Part shown: in pieces, positions 31,805-39,730 of the stretch
Numbering within the stretch: position 1 is the first letter of the stretch
Layout: each line of letters opens with the position of its first letter
Assembly: GCA_030018005.1 (NCBI GenBank)
Contig: JASEGT010000015.1
Coordinates: forward strand, 1 to 40,133
DNA: 40,133 bases
DNA from: Actinomycetota bacterium
Lineage (GTDB): Bacteria; Actinomycetota; Aquicultoria; Aquicultorales; Aquicultoraceae
Direction: 5' to 3'
The notes under the pieces: generated by a model
Databases searched by the model: none
What the model was told of the DNA's origin: nothing
The model's input: the letters and a program-made list of their open reading frames with translations, nothing else
Program-made: the position numbers and the translations under genes

Positions 31805-34027
31805 ATGCCAAGGGACCAGAAATCGATCTACTGTTCAGCAGCAATTAACCAACCGGAGTGGCAAGTGCTAACGACTCTCAACAAATATTTCGGGTACACG
31901 ACCTTTCTGCCGTTGCAGCAGGATATCATCGAAGATGTTCTCAACAAAGACGATGTGCTCGCGCTCATGCCGACAGGTGGGGGAAAGTCGCTCTGCTACC
32001 AGCTGCCGGCCCTGCTTTTAGAGGGATTGACGATTGTCGTCTCGCCTTTGATAGCGCTGATGAAAGACCAGGTGGACGCGCTTGTCTCCAACGGGGTTCC
32101 GGCGGCATATATCAACAGCTCGCTCACCCCGGCCGAGATAGCCGAAACCAAAAACGCCTTGTTAAAAGGCGAGGTCAAGGTCGTCTACGTAGCCCCGGAG
32201 CGTTTGATGATGCCCGATTTTCTCGGCTTCATAAGAAGGCTCCCGGTAAATCTCATCGCCATCGATGAAGCCCATTGCATCTCCGAATGGGGGCACGATT
32301 TCAGGCCGGAATACAGGCAGCTGAGAGCGGTTAAAACTAATTTCCCCGGTGTCCCGGTCATTGCGCTTACGGCGACCGCCACGATTCAGGTTCAGGACGA
32401 CATCGTGGAGCAGCTAAATATCCCGCATTGTAAGCGCTACCGGGCGAGCTTCAACCGGGAGAACCTCCACTACCGAATCGAGCCCAAGGTCGATGCCTAC
32501 CGGCAGCTTCTCAAATACTTGAAAGAACATCGGCGCGATTCCGGGATTATCTATTGCCAGAGCCGGAAGATGGTCGATAGCCTCTCGTCCGGCCTGCGAA
32601 AGGACGGATACCGCGCGCTTGCCTATCACGCCGGGATGACGCCGGAGAATAGAAGCGAAAACCAGGAGCGCTTTATACGCGACGACGCCGAAATCATCGT
32701 CGCCACCATCGCCTTCGGGATGGGGATAGACAAGCCGAACGTGCGCTACGTCATTCACTACGACCTACCGAAAAACATCGAGGGATATTACCAGGAAACC
32801 GGGCGGGCCGGCAGGGATGGGCTCAAAAGCGACTGCATCCTCTTCTTCAGCTACGCGGACAAAGCCAAAATCGAGTATTTCATCCGGCAGAAAGACGACC
32901 CCAAGGAGAGGGACGCCGCCTATCGCATGCTCCAGGATATGGTCGGCTACTGTGAGACCAACGCCTGCCGGCGCACGCGGCTTCTCGCGTACTTCGATGA
33001 GGAGTTTACCGAGCCCAACTGCGGCGCCTGCGATATCTGTCTGGAGCCCCGGGAGACCTATGACGGCACGGCCGCCGCGCAGAAGGTTCTCTCCTGCGTC
33101 CACCGGGTCAACGGCGGTTTCGGGGCCAATCATATAATCGATGTGCTGCTCGGCTCTAACAATAAGAAGATAATCGAGCGCAACCACCACACGCTCTCGA
33201 CGCACGGTATCGGGAAAGAGTATTCGCGCAGCCAGTGGCAGGCGATTGTGAGAGAACTCGTCCACCTCGGATTTTTGCGCATGGAAGGGGACGGCTACTC
33301 CGTCCTCAAGCTCAGCGCCGAGAGCAGGCGCGTTCTTGTCGACGGCGAGAGCGTCACCCTCACGAAGCTACCCGATGTTTTGAAGGGGACGCGCCCGGGA
33401 GCCAAGGCCAAAGCGGACGACGATACGGCCTTCGACGGCGACCTCTTCGAAATCCTGCGCGATACCAGAAAAACAATCGCGGATGACGAAGGTTTGCCGC
33501 CTTACGTCATCTTTCATGACGCGACGCTCAAAGAGATGGCGACGTTTTATCCGGTAAGTCCCGAGCAACTGGCCGAGGTTAGCGGCGTCGGCGAGGTGAA
33601 ACTCAAGAAATATGGGGAGAGGTTTTTGAGGAGCATAACCGAGTATTGTGCCGCGAACGGGATAGAGGCGCAAGAAATCGCGCCACCGCGAGCCGCGCTG
33701 CCCGCGCCGAAAGCCACCAAACCCTCAGGGGTTGAGTCCTCCACTGTCCAAGAGACGTTTCAGCTATACAACCAAGGCCTATCCCTGGAGGAGATGGTAG
33801 AGCACCGGTCGCTAAGCCTCCAAACCATCATAACCCACCTCGAAAAACTGATACACGCCGGCGAGGAGGTCTCCATCGACCGGTTCGTCCTGGCCGAGAA
33901 GCAGGAGACGATTACCGCCGCTATCGAGGATGGCGGCCCCGAGATTCTCCGCTCCATCAAGGAAAGGCTCGGCTCCGAGTTTTCCTATGAGGAGATACGG
34001 CTGGTTAGGGCGAAGGTTGCAGAGTAG
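31805..34027 (+). CDS. recQ: ATP-dependent DNA helicase RecQ
   Basis: This is a 740-residue 3'-5' helicase. Motif I is MPTGGGKSLCYQLPAL (55-70), followed by DEAHC, ALTATA and the QETGRAGRDG motif. The zinc-binding RQC region has CRRTRLLAYFDEEF...CGACDIC. The HRDC domain is at ~525-610. A C-terminal helix-turn-helix follows (QLYNQGLSLEEMVEHRSLSLQTIITHLEKL). A GTG at 31865 with nearby GGAG is an alternative start that would drop 20 poorly conserved residues. Last gene before the toxin-antitoxin cluster. Confidence 0.93.
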   Translation: MPRDQKSIYCSAAINQPEWQVLTTLNKYFGYTTFLPLQQDIIEDVLNKDDVLALMPTGGGKSLCYQLPALLLEGLTIVVSPLIALMKDQVDALVSNGVPAAYINSSLTPAEIAETKNALLKGEVKVVYVAPERLMMPDFLGFIRRLPVNLIAIDEAHCISEWGHDFRPEYRQLRAVKTNFPGVPVIALTATATIQVQDDIVEQLNIPHCKRYRASFNRENLHYRIEPKVDAYRQLLKYLKEHRRDSGIIYCQSRKMVDSLSSGLRKDGYRALAYHAGMTPENRSENQERFIRDDAEIIVATIAFGMGIDKPNVRYVIHYDLPKNIEGYYQETGRAGRDGLKSDCILFFSYADKAKIEYFIRQKDDPKERDAAYRMLQDMVGYCETNACRRTRLLAYFDEEFTEPNCGACDICLEPRETYDGTAAAQKVLSCVHRVNGGFGANHIIDVLLGSNNKKIIERNHHTLSTHGIGKEYSRSQWQAIVRELVHLGFLRMEGDGYSVLKLSAESRRVLVDGESVTLTKLPDVLKGTRPGAKAKADDDTAFDGDLFEILRDTRKTIADDEGLPPYVIFHDATLKEMATFYPVSPEQLAEVSGVGEVKLKKYGERFLRSITEYCAANGIEAQEIAPPRAALPAPKATKPSGVESSTVQETFQLYNQGLSLEEMVEHRSLSLQTIITHLEKLIHAGEEVSIDRFVLAEKQETITAAIEDGGPEILRSIKERLGSEFSYEEIRLVRAKVAE

Positions 34028-34125
34028 CAAAGGGGACGTCAGACCGTGTAAAATCATTCTCAAAAATCTACTATTTACGTAGCATCGACAAAATGCTCTT
34101 TAAATTACCAGCGAGAAGATCTTTT

Positions 34126-34187
34126 ACGGCAACAATTGTCGTTTTTCTTTACATAACGGCAACAATTAGATTCTTTATTAAGAATCT
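34126..34187 (+). promoter_or_regulatory. Direct and inverted repeats before the DUF4258 gene
   Basis: ACGGCAACAATT occurs at 34126-34137 and 34156-34167, 30 bp apart. Immediately after it is a perfect inverted repeat AGATTCTT/AAGAATCT (34168-34187, 4-bp centre). Repeated and inverted sites upstream of a toxin-antitoxin pair are typical operators. Confidence 0.45.
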
Positions 34188-34221
34188 GTGGTGGTGTAAT
34201 AGCTTTGAGAAAAGGGGCACC

Positions 34222-34470
34222 ATGATTGAATATGAGTTTTCTGAGCATGCTTATGATATGCTAAAGGAGCGAAACATTTCTGAAACTTGGGTAAAACCGG
34301 CTATGGAAGAGCCCGAAATGAAGGAATCAAAGGATGACGGCACTGCTCATTATGTCAGGGCAATTGAGGAGCACGAGGGTCGACATTTACGTGTTGTTGT
34401 AAATGCATACGCCAATCCCTGGAGGGTTGTTACCGTCTTTTTTGATCGCAGATTAAGGAGGTTGTCGTGA
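34222..34470 (+). CDS. DUF4258 protein, putative toxin
   Basis: This is an 82-residue protein; ATG 34222 gives the family-typical start IEYEFSEHAYDMLKERNIS, and the upstream part of the frame is AT-rich and not protein-like. DUF4258 proteins are RelE/BrnT-like small toxins. The C-terminus HLRVVVNAYANPWRVVTVFFDRRLRR fits. Its stop overlaps the DUF2283 start by 4 nt, the usual pairing. Confidence 0.75.
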   Translation: MIEYEFSEHAYDMLKERNISETWVKPAMEEPEMKESKDDGTAHYVRAIEEHEGRHLRVVVNAYANPWRVVTVFFDRRLRRLS

Positions 34471-34667
34471 GACTAAAAATAGATCACAAGAACGACGCCC
34501 TGTATTTCCGGCTCGACGAATCGGAAATTGTCGATTCGGAGGAGGTTAGACCTGGCGTGGTTCTTGACTTCGATGCCAATGATAACGTGATCGGCATTGA
34601 GATACTTGGTTTGAGCAAGCGTGTTCCGGCAGAGACGTTAAAGAACCTGCAATTCGAAACGGCGTAA
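34467..34667 (+). CDS. DUF2283 protein, putative antitoxin
   Basis: This is a 66-residue protein starting GTG 34467, coupled to the DUF4258 gene. Pattern IDHKNDALYFRLDES...SEEVRPGVVLDFDANDNVIGIEILGLSKR is the DUF2283 signature. It presumably neutralises the DUF4258 toxin. Pairing is known from genome context; direct evidence is limited. Confidence 0.8.
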   Translation: MRLKIDHKNDALYFRLDESEIVDSEEVRPGVVLDFDANDNVIGIEILGLSKRVPAETLKNLQFETA

Positions 34668-34690
34668 ATCCTTAAGCTAATATCATTCTT

Positions 34691-35044
34691 ATGAACAGAC
34701 ACCCTGGCATACATGCGGACATGGAAGTTGATCGATTTACATACAGAGTAACGTGGTCGGAAGACGATAGCGAGTACGTAGGCTTGTGTGCCGAATTTCC
34801 AAGCTTAAGCTGGCTATCAAAAGAACCGGAAGCAGCTCTAAGGGGAATTCGAAAGCTTGTTGAAGAAGTGAGAAGTGATATGAGCAAAGAAGGTGAGGCC
34901 ATTCCCGAACCTTTAGCTTTGAGGCATTATAGCGGTAAGTTTATGGTATGCATTCCCCCGCAGGTTCATCAAAAACTAGCAATTGAAGCAGCGGAATCTG
35001 GTGTAAGCTTGAATCGCCTTGCCGGCTCGAAGCTGAGTCGATAG
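34691..35044 (+). CDS. HicB-family antitoxin, orphan
   Basis: This is a 117-residue protein, or 107 from ATG 34721, which is the usual HicB start (a DRFTYRVTWSEDDSEYVG opening). The partial RNase-H-like domain is followed by a C-terminal ribbon-helix-helix GKFMVCIPPQVHQKLAIEAAESGVSLNRLAGSKLS. No HicA toxin gene lies on either side, so it is a solitary antitoxin or regulator. Confidence 0.85.
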   Translation: MNRHPGIHADMEVDRFTYRVTWSEDDSEYVGLCAEFPSLSWLSKEPEAALRGIRKLVEEVRSDMSKEGEAIPEPLALRHYSGKFMVCIPPQVHQKLAIEAAESGVSLNRLAGSKLSR

Positions 35045-35152
35045 ATAATAGCCATAATAAATCACTACGGCGGACAGTCACCCGCGCCGCATTTGCCTTG
35101 CGCTCTATTACCGCAGATTAGCCGCCACGTTATCCAACATTTGAAATAGCAT

Positions 35153-35181
35153 TTGACAATAATAACGCAGAACGTTATTAT
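35153..35181 (+). promoter_or_regulatory. higA promoter with overlapping operator
   Basis: -35 TTGACA (35153-35158), exactly 17 bp, -10 TATTAT (35176-35181). A perfect inverted repeat TAATAACG/CGTTATTA (35160-35180, 5-bp centre) fills the spacer and overlaps the -10. This is the classic layout for autorepression by a HigA-type antitoxin. SD AGGAGG precedes GTG 35217. Confidence 0.75.
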
Positions 35182-35216
35182 CTAGCGAGATTACGGATTA
35201 TCATTAGGAGGAAATT

Positions 35217-35531
35217 GTGAGCAACGAAAAGATAGAACCTATTCACCCAGGCGAAATTCTGCTTGAGGAGTTTCTCAAGCCAATGGGAATCAGTCAATAT
35301 CGTTTGGCCAAGGATATCAATGTGCCGGCACGGCGCATCAATGAGATTGTTCACGGCAAGCGAGCGGTTAGCGTTGATACGGCACTGAGATTGTCTCGAT
35401 ATTTTAGTCTATCCGAACGTTTCTGGCTTAATCTCCAAACACGCTATGATATCGAGGTACAGAAGGATAAGCTAGACAAATGCATCGAGGAAGAGGTCAA
35501 AGTTCTCGCAACAGATAAACAGAGTGCCTAG
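35217..35531 (+). CDS. HigA-family antitoxin (XRE), orphan
   Basis: This is a 104-residue protein with the HigA opening IHPGEILLEEFLKPMGISQYRLAKDINVPARRINEIVHGKRAVSVDTALRLSRYF (a helix-turn-helix at ~23-62). HigB toxins normally lie directly upstream, but the 172 bp before this gene contain only the promoter and one flanking repeat. The toxin appears lost, or the regulator works alone. Confidence 0.88.
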   Translation: MSNEKIEPIHPGEILLEEFLKPMGISQYRLAKDINVPARRINEIVHGKRAVSVDTALRLSRYFSLSERFWLNLQTRYDIEVQKDKLDKCIEEEVKVLATDKQSA

Positions 35532-35731
35532 CAAATCACTTTAGCGGACGTGCTAACTTATGGAAGCATGTAGCTGCTATTTCAAGCGATCGTTTGTCGA
35601 TAGAGAAGCTTACTTCATCATCTAAACCCTAAAGCATACAGAAAAGCGCGTTTGACCCGATTAATTAAACAATGCAGCATTTATGATGTAAAATGATAGC
35701 TAGTATCTATTCTGAAAGCACAGGAACAGCG

Positions 35732-36049
35732 ATGAAGATCAAAGCGCGTATTAAAATACCCCGTAAAAAAGTAGCTGAGTTTTGCGGAAAATGGAACATC
35801 CAAGAACTCGCGCTGTTCGGTTCGGTTCTTCGAGAGGACTTCCGGCCCGATAGCGATGTCGATGTGCTGGTCGTCTTTACCCCTGAAGCTAGGCATAGCT
35901 TGTTTGATTTAGCGCGCATGCAAGAGGAACTCAAAGAGATATTTGAACGCGAGGTTGATCTTGTAGAAAAGAAGGCTGTGGAGCAAAGCGAAAACTATAT
36001 ACGCCGCAAGCATATTCTTGATTCAACTGAGGTATTATATGTGGCGTGA
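35732..36049 (+). CDS. mntA: MntA-type nucleotidyltransferase antitoxin
   Basis: This is a 105-residue protein from ATG 35732. It carries the minimal nucleotidyltransferase motif LFGSVLREDFRPDSDVDVLV with GS...DxD. In characterised pairs MntA adenylylates the HepT toxin to silence it. The preceding 200 bp are AT-rich and probably carry the promoter. The end overlaps the hepT start by 11 nt. Confidence 0.88.
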   Translation: MKIKARIKIPRKKVAEFCGKWNIQELALFGSVLREDFRPDSDVDVLVVFTPEARHSLFDLARMQEELKEIFEREVDLVEKKAVEQSENYIRRKHILDSTEVLYVA

Positions 36050-36383
36050 CGAAGCGTTTGTGCTGGACATTCTTATTGCCGCCAAGCGAGCCAGGAAGTT
36101 CATTGGTGGCCTAAGATGGGAGAACTTTCAACAAGACGAACTGCGTTCCGACGCCATTATGAGAAACCTCGAGATTATCGGCGAAGCGGCCAACAAGATA
36201 TCACCGGAATTCAAGAACGCACACCCCGAGATACCCTGGAACGATATGGTAGGTATGAGGAATCGATTGATTCACGAGTATTTTCGAGTCGATTTTGTCA
36301 AGGTTTGGGATACAGTCCACAAAGATATACCAGCCTTGATCGCTCTGGTTGAACCGCTTGTTCCGCCCGAGGAGGATGTGTAG
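36039..36383 (+). CDS. hepT: HepT-type HEPN ribonuclease toxin
   Basis: This is a 114-residue helical protein; ATG 36039 is in the end of mntA. It carries the HEPN motif RNRLIHEY (Rx4H) and the downstream Tyr that is AMPylated in known systems. With mntA it makes a complete toxin-antitoxin module. The upstream in-frame ATG (36018) would only add seven residues. Confidence 0.88.
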   Translation: MWRDEAFVLDILIAAKRARKFIGGLRWENFQQDELRSDAIMRNLEIIGEAANKISPEFKNAHPEIPWNDMVGMRNRLIHEYFRVDFVKVWDTVHKDIPALIALVEPLVPPEEDV

Positions 36384-36738
36384 GAAGGCTGGACAACTAC
36401 GAAATACTGGGCGCTCTATCCATGTTAAACTTGCGCTTTATCCAATGTCTTCAAGAGCACAATCTCACGTACCGCCTGGCAGTCACCCAGCAAACTCACC
36501 TCAACCGCCCAACAATTACAAAACATACGCCGCTGATTAAGCGCCATCCCTTTCACACTTACCGAACATAACCATATAATAAGTATAAAGAAATCAAATT
36601 TATTGGTGACTATTCTTCTGATTGCTGATATAATCGGCTCAACGCTATACACCAATTAAGTGCCAGTTAAGCTTTTCTGAGAAACGATTTACGGGGTGAT
36701 TCACCATCAAGGGTATATTTAAAGGTTATAAAGGAAAA
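36384..36738. other. Intergenic stretch without recognisable gene
   Basis: I see no convincing gene in these 355 bp. A minus-strand 76-codon frame (36425-36655) has no recognisable similarity. The right end holds a GGGGTGA ribosome-site-like sequence (36693-36699) followed after 6 nt by ATC, relevant to the start of the next gene. Confidence 0.4.
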
Positions 36739-37419
36739 TTGCTTGTATTACTAATAATTATACTACTCTATATGTTTGTGCCTTTTATTAAGGTAAATTT
36801 CAACCAGGCCGTTTTTATAATGAGCAATCTCGATGTCGAGCTGGTAAAAGGCTATATCTTGGGGTTTGGTATCTGGGCGCCGGTAGCCTCGTTCGTCCTC
36901 ATGGTCTTTCAGTCGGTGATAGCGCCGCTCCCGGCTTTTCTTATCACGTTTGCCAACGCCGGCCTCTTCGGATGGGTTAAGGGAGCCATTCTGTCATGGT
37001 CGAGCGCGATGGCAGGCGCGGTGCTATGCTTCTATATCGCCCAGTACTTCGGCCGGGAAGCGGTGGAGAGGCTTACATCACGCACCGCGCTCAAAAGCGT
37101 CGATGTTTTCTTTGAGAACTACGGCAAGTATGCGATTCTTATCGCGCGCTTGCTGCCGTTCGTCTCGTTCGACATCGTAAGCTACGCGGCCGGGTTGACA
37201 TCGATGAGCTTCTGGCCGTTTTTCATAGCGACGGGCGTAGGGCAGCTGCCCGCGACTATCGTCTATTCCTATATTGGGGGGATGCTGACCGGCACCACCA
37301 AGACGATGGTCACGGGATTACTAATGCTCTTTGCCCTAAGCGCATTAGCGGTGATGTTAAAGAAAGTTTGGACGGACAGGAAACAAAGGGAGGTTGGTAG
37401 TATTGAGAAAGCGGTTTAG
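36739..37419 (+). CDS. TVP38/TMEM64 (VTT-domain) membrane protein
   Basis: This is a 226-residue membrane protein with about five or six hydrophobic segments. It carries the VTT/DedA-like signature: FQSVIAPLPAFLITFANAGLFG, then GREAVERL, and RLLPFVSFDIVSYAAGLTSM. The TTG 36739 has AAGGA too close to it. The frame is open back to 36700 and includes a basic IKGIFKGYKGK leader expected in this family, so a non-canonical ATC start at 36706 is possible. It overlaps the rhodanese gene by 17 nt, so the two are one operon. Its role is unproven; lipid or small-ion handling is suggested for the family. Confidence 0.82.
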   Translation: MLVLLIIILLYMFVPFIKVNFNQAVFIMSNLDVELVKGYILGFGIWAPVASFVLMVFQSVIAPLPAFLITFANAGLFGWVKGAILSWSSAMAGAVLCFYIAQYFGREAVERLTSRTALKSVDVFFENYGKYAILIARLLPFVSFDIVSYAAGLTSMSFWPFFIATGVGQLPATIVYSYIGGMLTGTTKTMVTGLLMLFALSALAVMLKKVWTDRKQREVGSIEKAV

Positions 37420-38407
37420 TCTAACGCATGCGACGATACTTATTGCATGCTTTTTGCTCGCACTGTGGGTTGCCGGGTGCGCGCAAGAACCTTCGCCGAA
37501 GTCTTCTTCGACGGACAAAAACGCGGACGTAGCCGGCAAACCAGCAACGTCGGAGACAAAAGAAATCGATCTCGCGGTCTACAAAAACAATGAGTTCCTT
37601 ATTACACCGCAGGAGCTAAAAGGGATGCTCGGCAGCGAGGACCTGGCTCTGTTCGACTGCAACAAACCCGATATCTATGCGAAAGAGCACATACCGGGCG
37701 CTGTGGGCATCGGCCTTCATGCGTTCTCAGACAAGGTTGGAAAACCCGGAGACCCTGGGTGGGGAACCATAAAGAACAAAGCCGAGCTGAAAAAAGCACT
37801 GGAAGCGCTAGGTATTGACAACGATAAGACGGTTGTCTTTTACTCAGACGTCTTCCAAGGCCCGGGTGCTGACGGTAGAGCCGTGTGGCAGCTGAGACTT
37901 GCCGGCATGGACAACGTCAAGTTCTTAGCGGGCGGGCTTTCGTACTGGAAAGAGCTGGGCTATGATGTGACCGGCGAGCCCGCGCAGCCAAAGCCGACGA
38001 CCGGTGTCGAGCTCAAAGACTATGATGAGAGTAATATAGCCACTAAAGCCTACGTCTCAGATAACCTCGCCAAACAGGTCTTGCTCGACGTGCGGACCGA
38101 GGGTGAGTACAAGGGTTCGCAAAAAGCCGGAGAGCCGAGAGGCGGACACATCAAGGGCGCAAAATTGATGCTCTGGCTCGACCTACACAACGAAAACGGC
38201 ACTCCGAAGACGCCTGAAGAAATCACGAAAATCATGGCCTCTTACGGTGTCTCGCCCGAAGATGACTTTATACTCTACTGAACAATGGGTATCAGATCTG
38301 GATATGCATCCATGATCCTCAGAGCAGTTGGCTTTGAGAAAGTAAGAAACTACGAAGCGTCCGTCTATGAGTGGGGCGGCGATTCAAAAATGCCCATGGA
38401 GAAATAG
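37403..38407 (+). CDS. Extracytoplasmic rhodanese lipoprotein with in-frame TGA (selenocysteine candidate)
   Basis: TTG 37403 follows AGGGAGG (37387-37393). A lipoprotein signal ends in VAGC. Domain 1 (~50-180) is rhodanese-like, but its active loop reads VVFYSD, without cysteine. Domain 2 (~195-334) reaches FILY, then TGA at 38279-38281, then TMGIRSGYASMILRAVGF and VRNYEASVYEWGGDSKMP to the TAG at 38405. TGA replaces the catalytic cysteine of CxxGxR exactly. The full product would be 334 residues with Sec293. If TGA is a real stop, the protein ends just before its active site. Confidence 0.8.
38295..38317 (+). promoter_or_regulatory. Candidate bacterial SECIS stem-loop
   Basis: Beginning 13 nt after the TGA: GATC, a bulged T, GGAT, loop ATGC, ATCC, two unpaired bases, GATC. 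The bulged U below a short apical stem and a G in a 4-nt loop resemble the E. coli fdhF element in layout and distance. The stem is short, so this is a weak structural call that relies on the TGA context. Confidence 0.45.
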
Positions 38408-38454
38408 CGGGCAACTCTTTGAGATATGTGTACGGATTTCGAGAGCCGGGTGCG

Positions 38455-38496
38455 GATGCGCGTGGGGCAGCTTGCCGACACGCGCATCTTGTCATT
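38455..38496 (+). terminator. Terminator after the rhodanese gene
   Basis: A perfect 10-bp stem GATGCGCGTG/CACGCGCATC (38455-38464 with 38479-38488) is followed by TTGTCATTT. It lies 48 bp after the distal stop (38407), not the TGA, consistent with the longer reading frame being the gene. Confidence 0.6.
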
Positions 38497-38563
38497 TGGG
38501 CTGATTTTATAGATAATATATAAGTCGCAAGCATAGCCGACACGCTCGGACGTCGGTGTTTAT

Positions 38564-38639
38564 GCCACTGTAGCTCAGCAGGTAGAGCAGCTCACTCGTA
38601 ATGAGCAGGTCAGCGGTTCGAATCCGCTCAGTGGCTCCA
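38564..38639 (+). tRNA. tRNA-Thr (anticodon CGT)
   Basis: This is a complete 76-nt cloverleaf. Acceptor GCCACTG/CAGTGGC, D-stem GCTC/GAGC, anticodon stem GCTCA/TGAGC around loop CTCGTAA (anticodon CGT), T-stem GCGGT... with TTCGAAT loop, T73 and encoded CCA. It marks the left border of the downstream island; such tRNA 3' ends are usual integrase targets. Confidence 0.96.
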
Positions 38640-38647
38640 GGTTAGAG

Positions 38648-38682
38648 GCCTAGAATCAAAATAACCGGTTCTAGGCTTTTTT
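38648..38682 (+). terminator. Terminator after tRNA-Thr
   Basis: The 8-bp stem GCCTAGAA/TTCTAGGC (38648-38655 with 38669-38676) is followed by six T (38677-38682). It begins 9 bp after the tRNA CCA. Confidence 0.85.
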
Positions 38683-38684
38683 CG

Positions 38685-38706
38685 TAAGTGCAAACTAAGT
38701 GCAACA
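38685..38706 (+). repeat. Tandem TAAGTGCAA repeats beside tRNA-Thr
   Basis: TAAGTGCAAAC and TAAGTGCAACA are adjacent 11-bp units, one helical turn each, immediately after the tRNA terminator. Short phased repeats at this spot resemble integrase arm-binding sites of an integrated element. Confidence 0.4.
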
Positions 38707-38819
38707 CGTCAATTTTCACCCCTCATTCAACCCACATACTGTGAGCGTTTCCCACCTTATTTTCTTTAATTTTCCGGCTCTGTAAAAAGCTAATTTATGC
38801 CGGAAGAAGGGGGAATAAA

Positions 38820-38957
38820 ATGAGCTTATCTGAAGGCTTTGTATTCCGCTTAAAGCAAGCTGGCCTTTCGGCCTTATCCGCGATAATGGCCTGTATCCTG
38901 TTTGCGTACGAAGCACGTGCAAAGAAAAAGCAAAACGTTAAGCGAAGCCTGGTATGA
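38820..38957 (+). CDS. Small hypothetical protein, 45 residues
   Basis: ATG 38820 is preceded by a strong AAGGGGG ribosome site (38807-38813). The peptide has one weakly hydrophobic segment (LSALSAIMACILFAYEA) and a very basic tail (RAKKKQNVKR). It may be a small membrane-associated or phage-type peptide. There is no homology evidence; the ribosome site is the main support. Confidence 0.4.
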   Translation: MSLSEGFVFRLKQAGLSALSAIMACILFAYEARAKKKQNVKRSLV

Positions 38958-39082
38958 TAACCCTCCTTACACACAGGGTTAAGCAGGTGTTTCGTAATTT
39001 ACTCCACATCGATAACAGTTGTTGTCCTGGACTTATTCTATCTAATCATGTGGCCAACCTACGAGCTTCCCATAGTAGATAA

Positions 39083-39223
39083 TTAACCAATCTTAACTGG
39101 CCATGTTTCACAAAACGCCTGGTGTATGTAATTGAGTTGGATCATTGTATCACGATAGAGCTTCTCAAGCTCCAGGCGTCTGACCAGGTGCTGTTCTATA
39201 TCCAAGCTTGTCCATGAGTTCAT
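39083..39223 (-). CDS. Small phage-derived ORF, 46 residues
   Basis: The minus-strand ATG at 39223 is preceded by GGAGGAAG seven bases upstream. It overlaps the end of the packaging-like fragment by 59 bp, as adjacent phage genes do. The peptide (MNSWTSLDIEQHLVRRLELE..., charged and helical) ends at 39083. It may be the start of a lost larger gene. Function is unknown. Confidence 0.35.
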   Translation of the reverse strand: MNSWTSLDIEQHLVRRLELEKLYRDTMIQLNYIHQAFCETWPVKIG

Positions 39224-39404
39224 TAATCCGCTTCCTCCGCTCTATAGGAGTAAGGGTCGTTACATCCTCGGTTTGAATCGGCCCGCCATTTTCGCGGGTG
39301 AGCTGGTGCTGCGTCGCGTCTCTCCAGCCGAAGTTGTTCTTTAAATTAAATATGGCGCCTTTTACTGAATTGCGATCATAGAGTAGCTTTGTTTCGACAT
39401 ATTC
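39165..39404 (-). pseudogene. Phage DNA-packaging-like gene, 5'-truncated
   Basis: The minus-strand frame from 39404 to 39165 reads LLYDRNSVKGAIFNLKNNFGW, then RDATQHQLTRENGGPI and TLTPIERRKRINELMDKLGY. This is the pattern of the C-terminal part of phage small-terminase-like or DUF5681-type proteins. No start codon exists between the upstream stop (39405-39407) and the conserved block. The beginning is therefore missing and the gene is broken. Confidence 0.5.
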
Positions 39405-39461
39405 CTAAATGCCCACACATAGCAAGAATTCCAGGATGTTTTAACCATGTGACGGCCATAA

Positions 39462-39730
39462 ACTGTTCACCAGCATTGTTCATTTGCGGCCGTTCTTTCC
39501 AGATGGGCGGCTCGAAACTACTGGAAAGTTTTAAAAAACCGTTTAAAAAAAGAGGGCAGTGAGTCGGTGACAAATTGTAACCGACTGAAGCTGGAAGCCG
39601 CAGACGGAAAAGAATACCTGACCGATGTCGCTGACCCGGAAACATTGTTACTGCTTATTCAGTCCGTGCCTAGTCCCCCAAGGCAGAACCGATAAAAATT
39701 ATTAAACCTCGACACCTCCAGCACCCATAA
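39462..39730 (+). pseudogene. DinD/Bro-N-like phage antirepressor fragment, frameshifted
   Basis: The plus-strand frame through 39501-39692 reads ARNYWKVLKNRLKKEGSE, then CNRLKLEAADGKEYLTDVADPETLLLLIQSVPSP. This matches the middle of DinD/Bro-N-type antirepressors. The expected continuation KAEPIK appears only after a frame change at the C-run 39674-39679, and then runs to a stop at 39730. Upstream similarity is also broken by a stop at 39459. It is a decayed gene. Confidence 0.6.

Larger units (their letters stand above)
35059..35549 (+). repeat. Direct repeats flanking the higA gene
   Basis: AAATCACT-nnn-GCGGAC occurs at 35059-35075 and 35533-35549 (14 of 17 bases identical, three variable in the middle). 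The copies bracket the promoter and coding region of the HigA antitoxin gene. This may be the footprint of insertion or of cassette-like movement. Confidence 0.4.

Noticed and set aside
36349-36655. Short frames on both strands after hepT
   Set aside because: Neither has a convincing start signal or a recognisable pattern.
39376-39645. 89-codon minus-strand frame in the right island
   Set aside because: It lies antisense to the DinD/Bro-like remnant, whose plus-strand similarity is much stronger.
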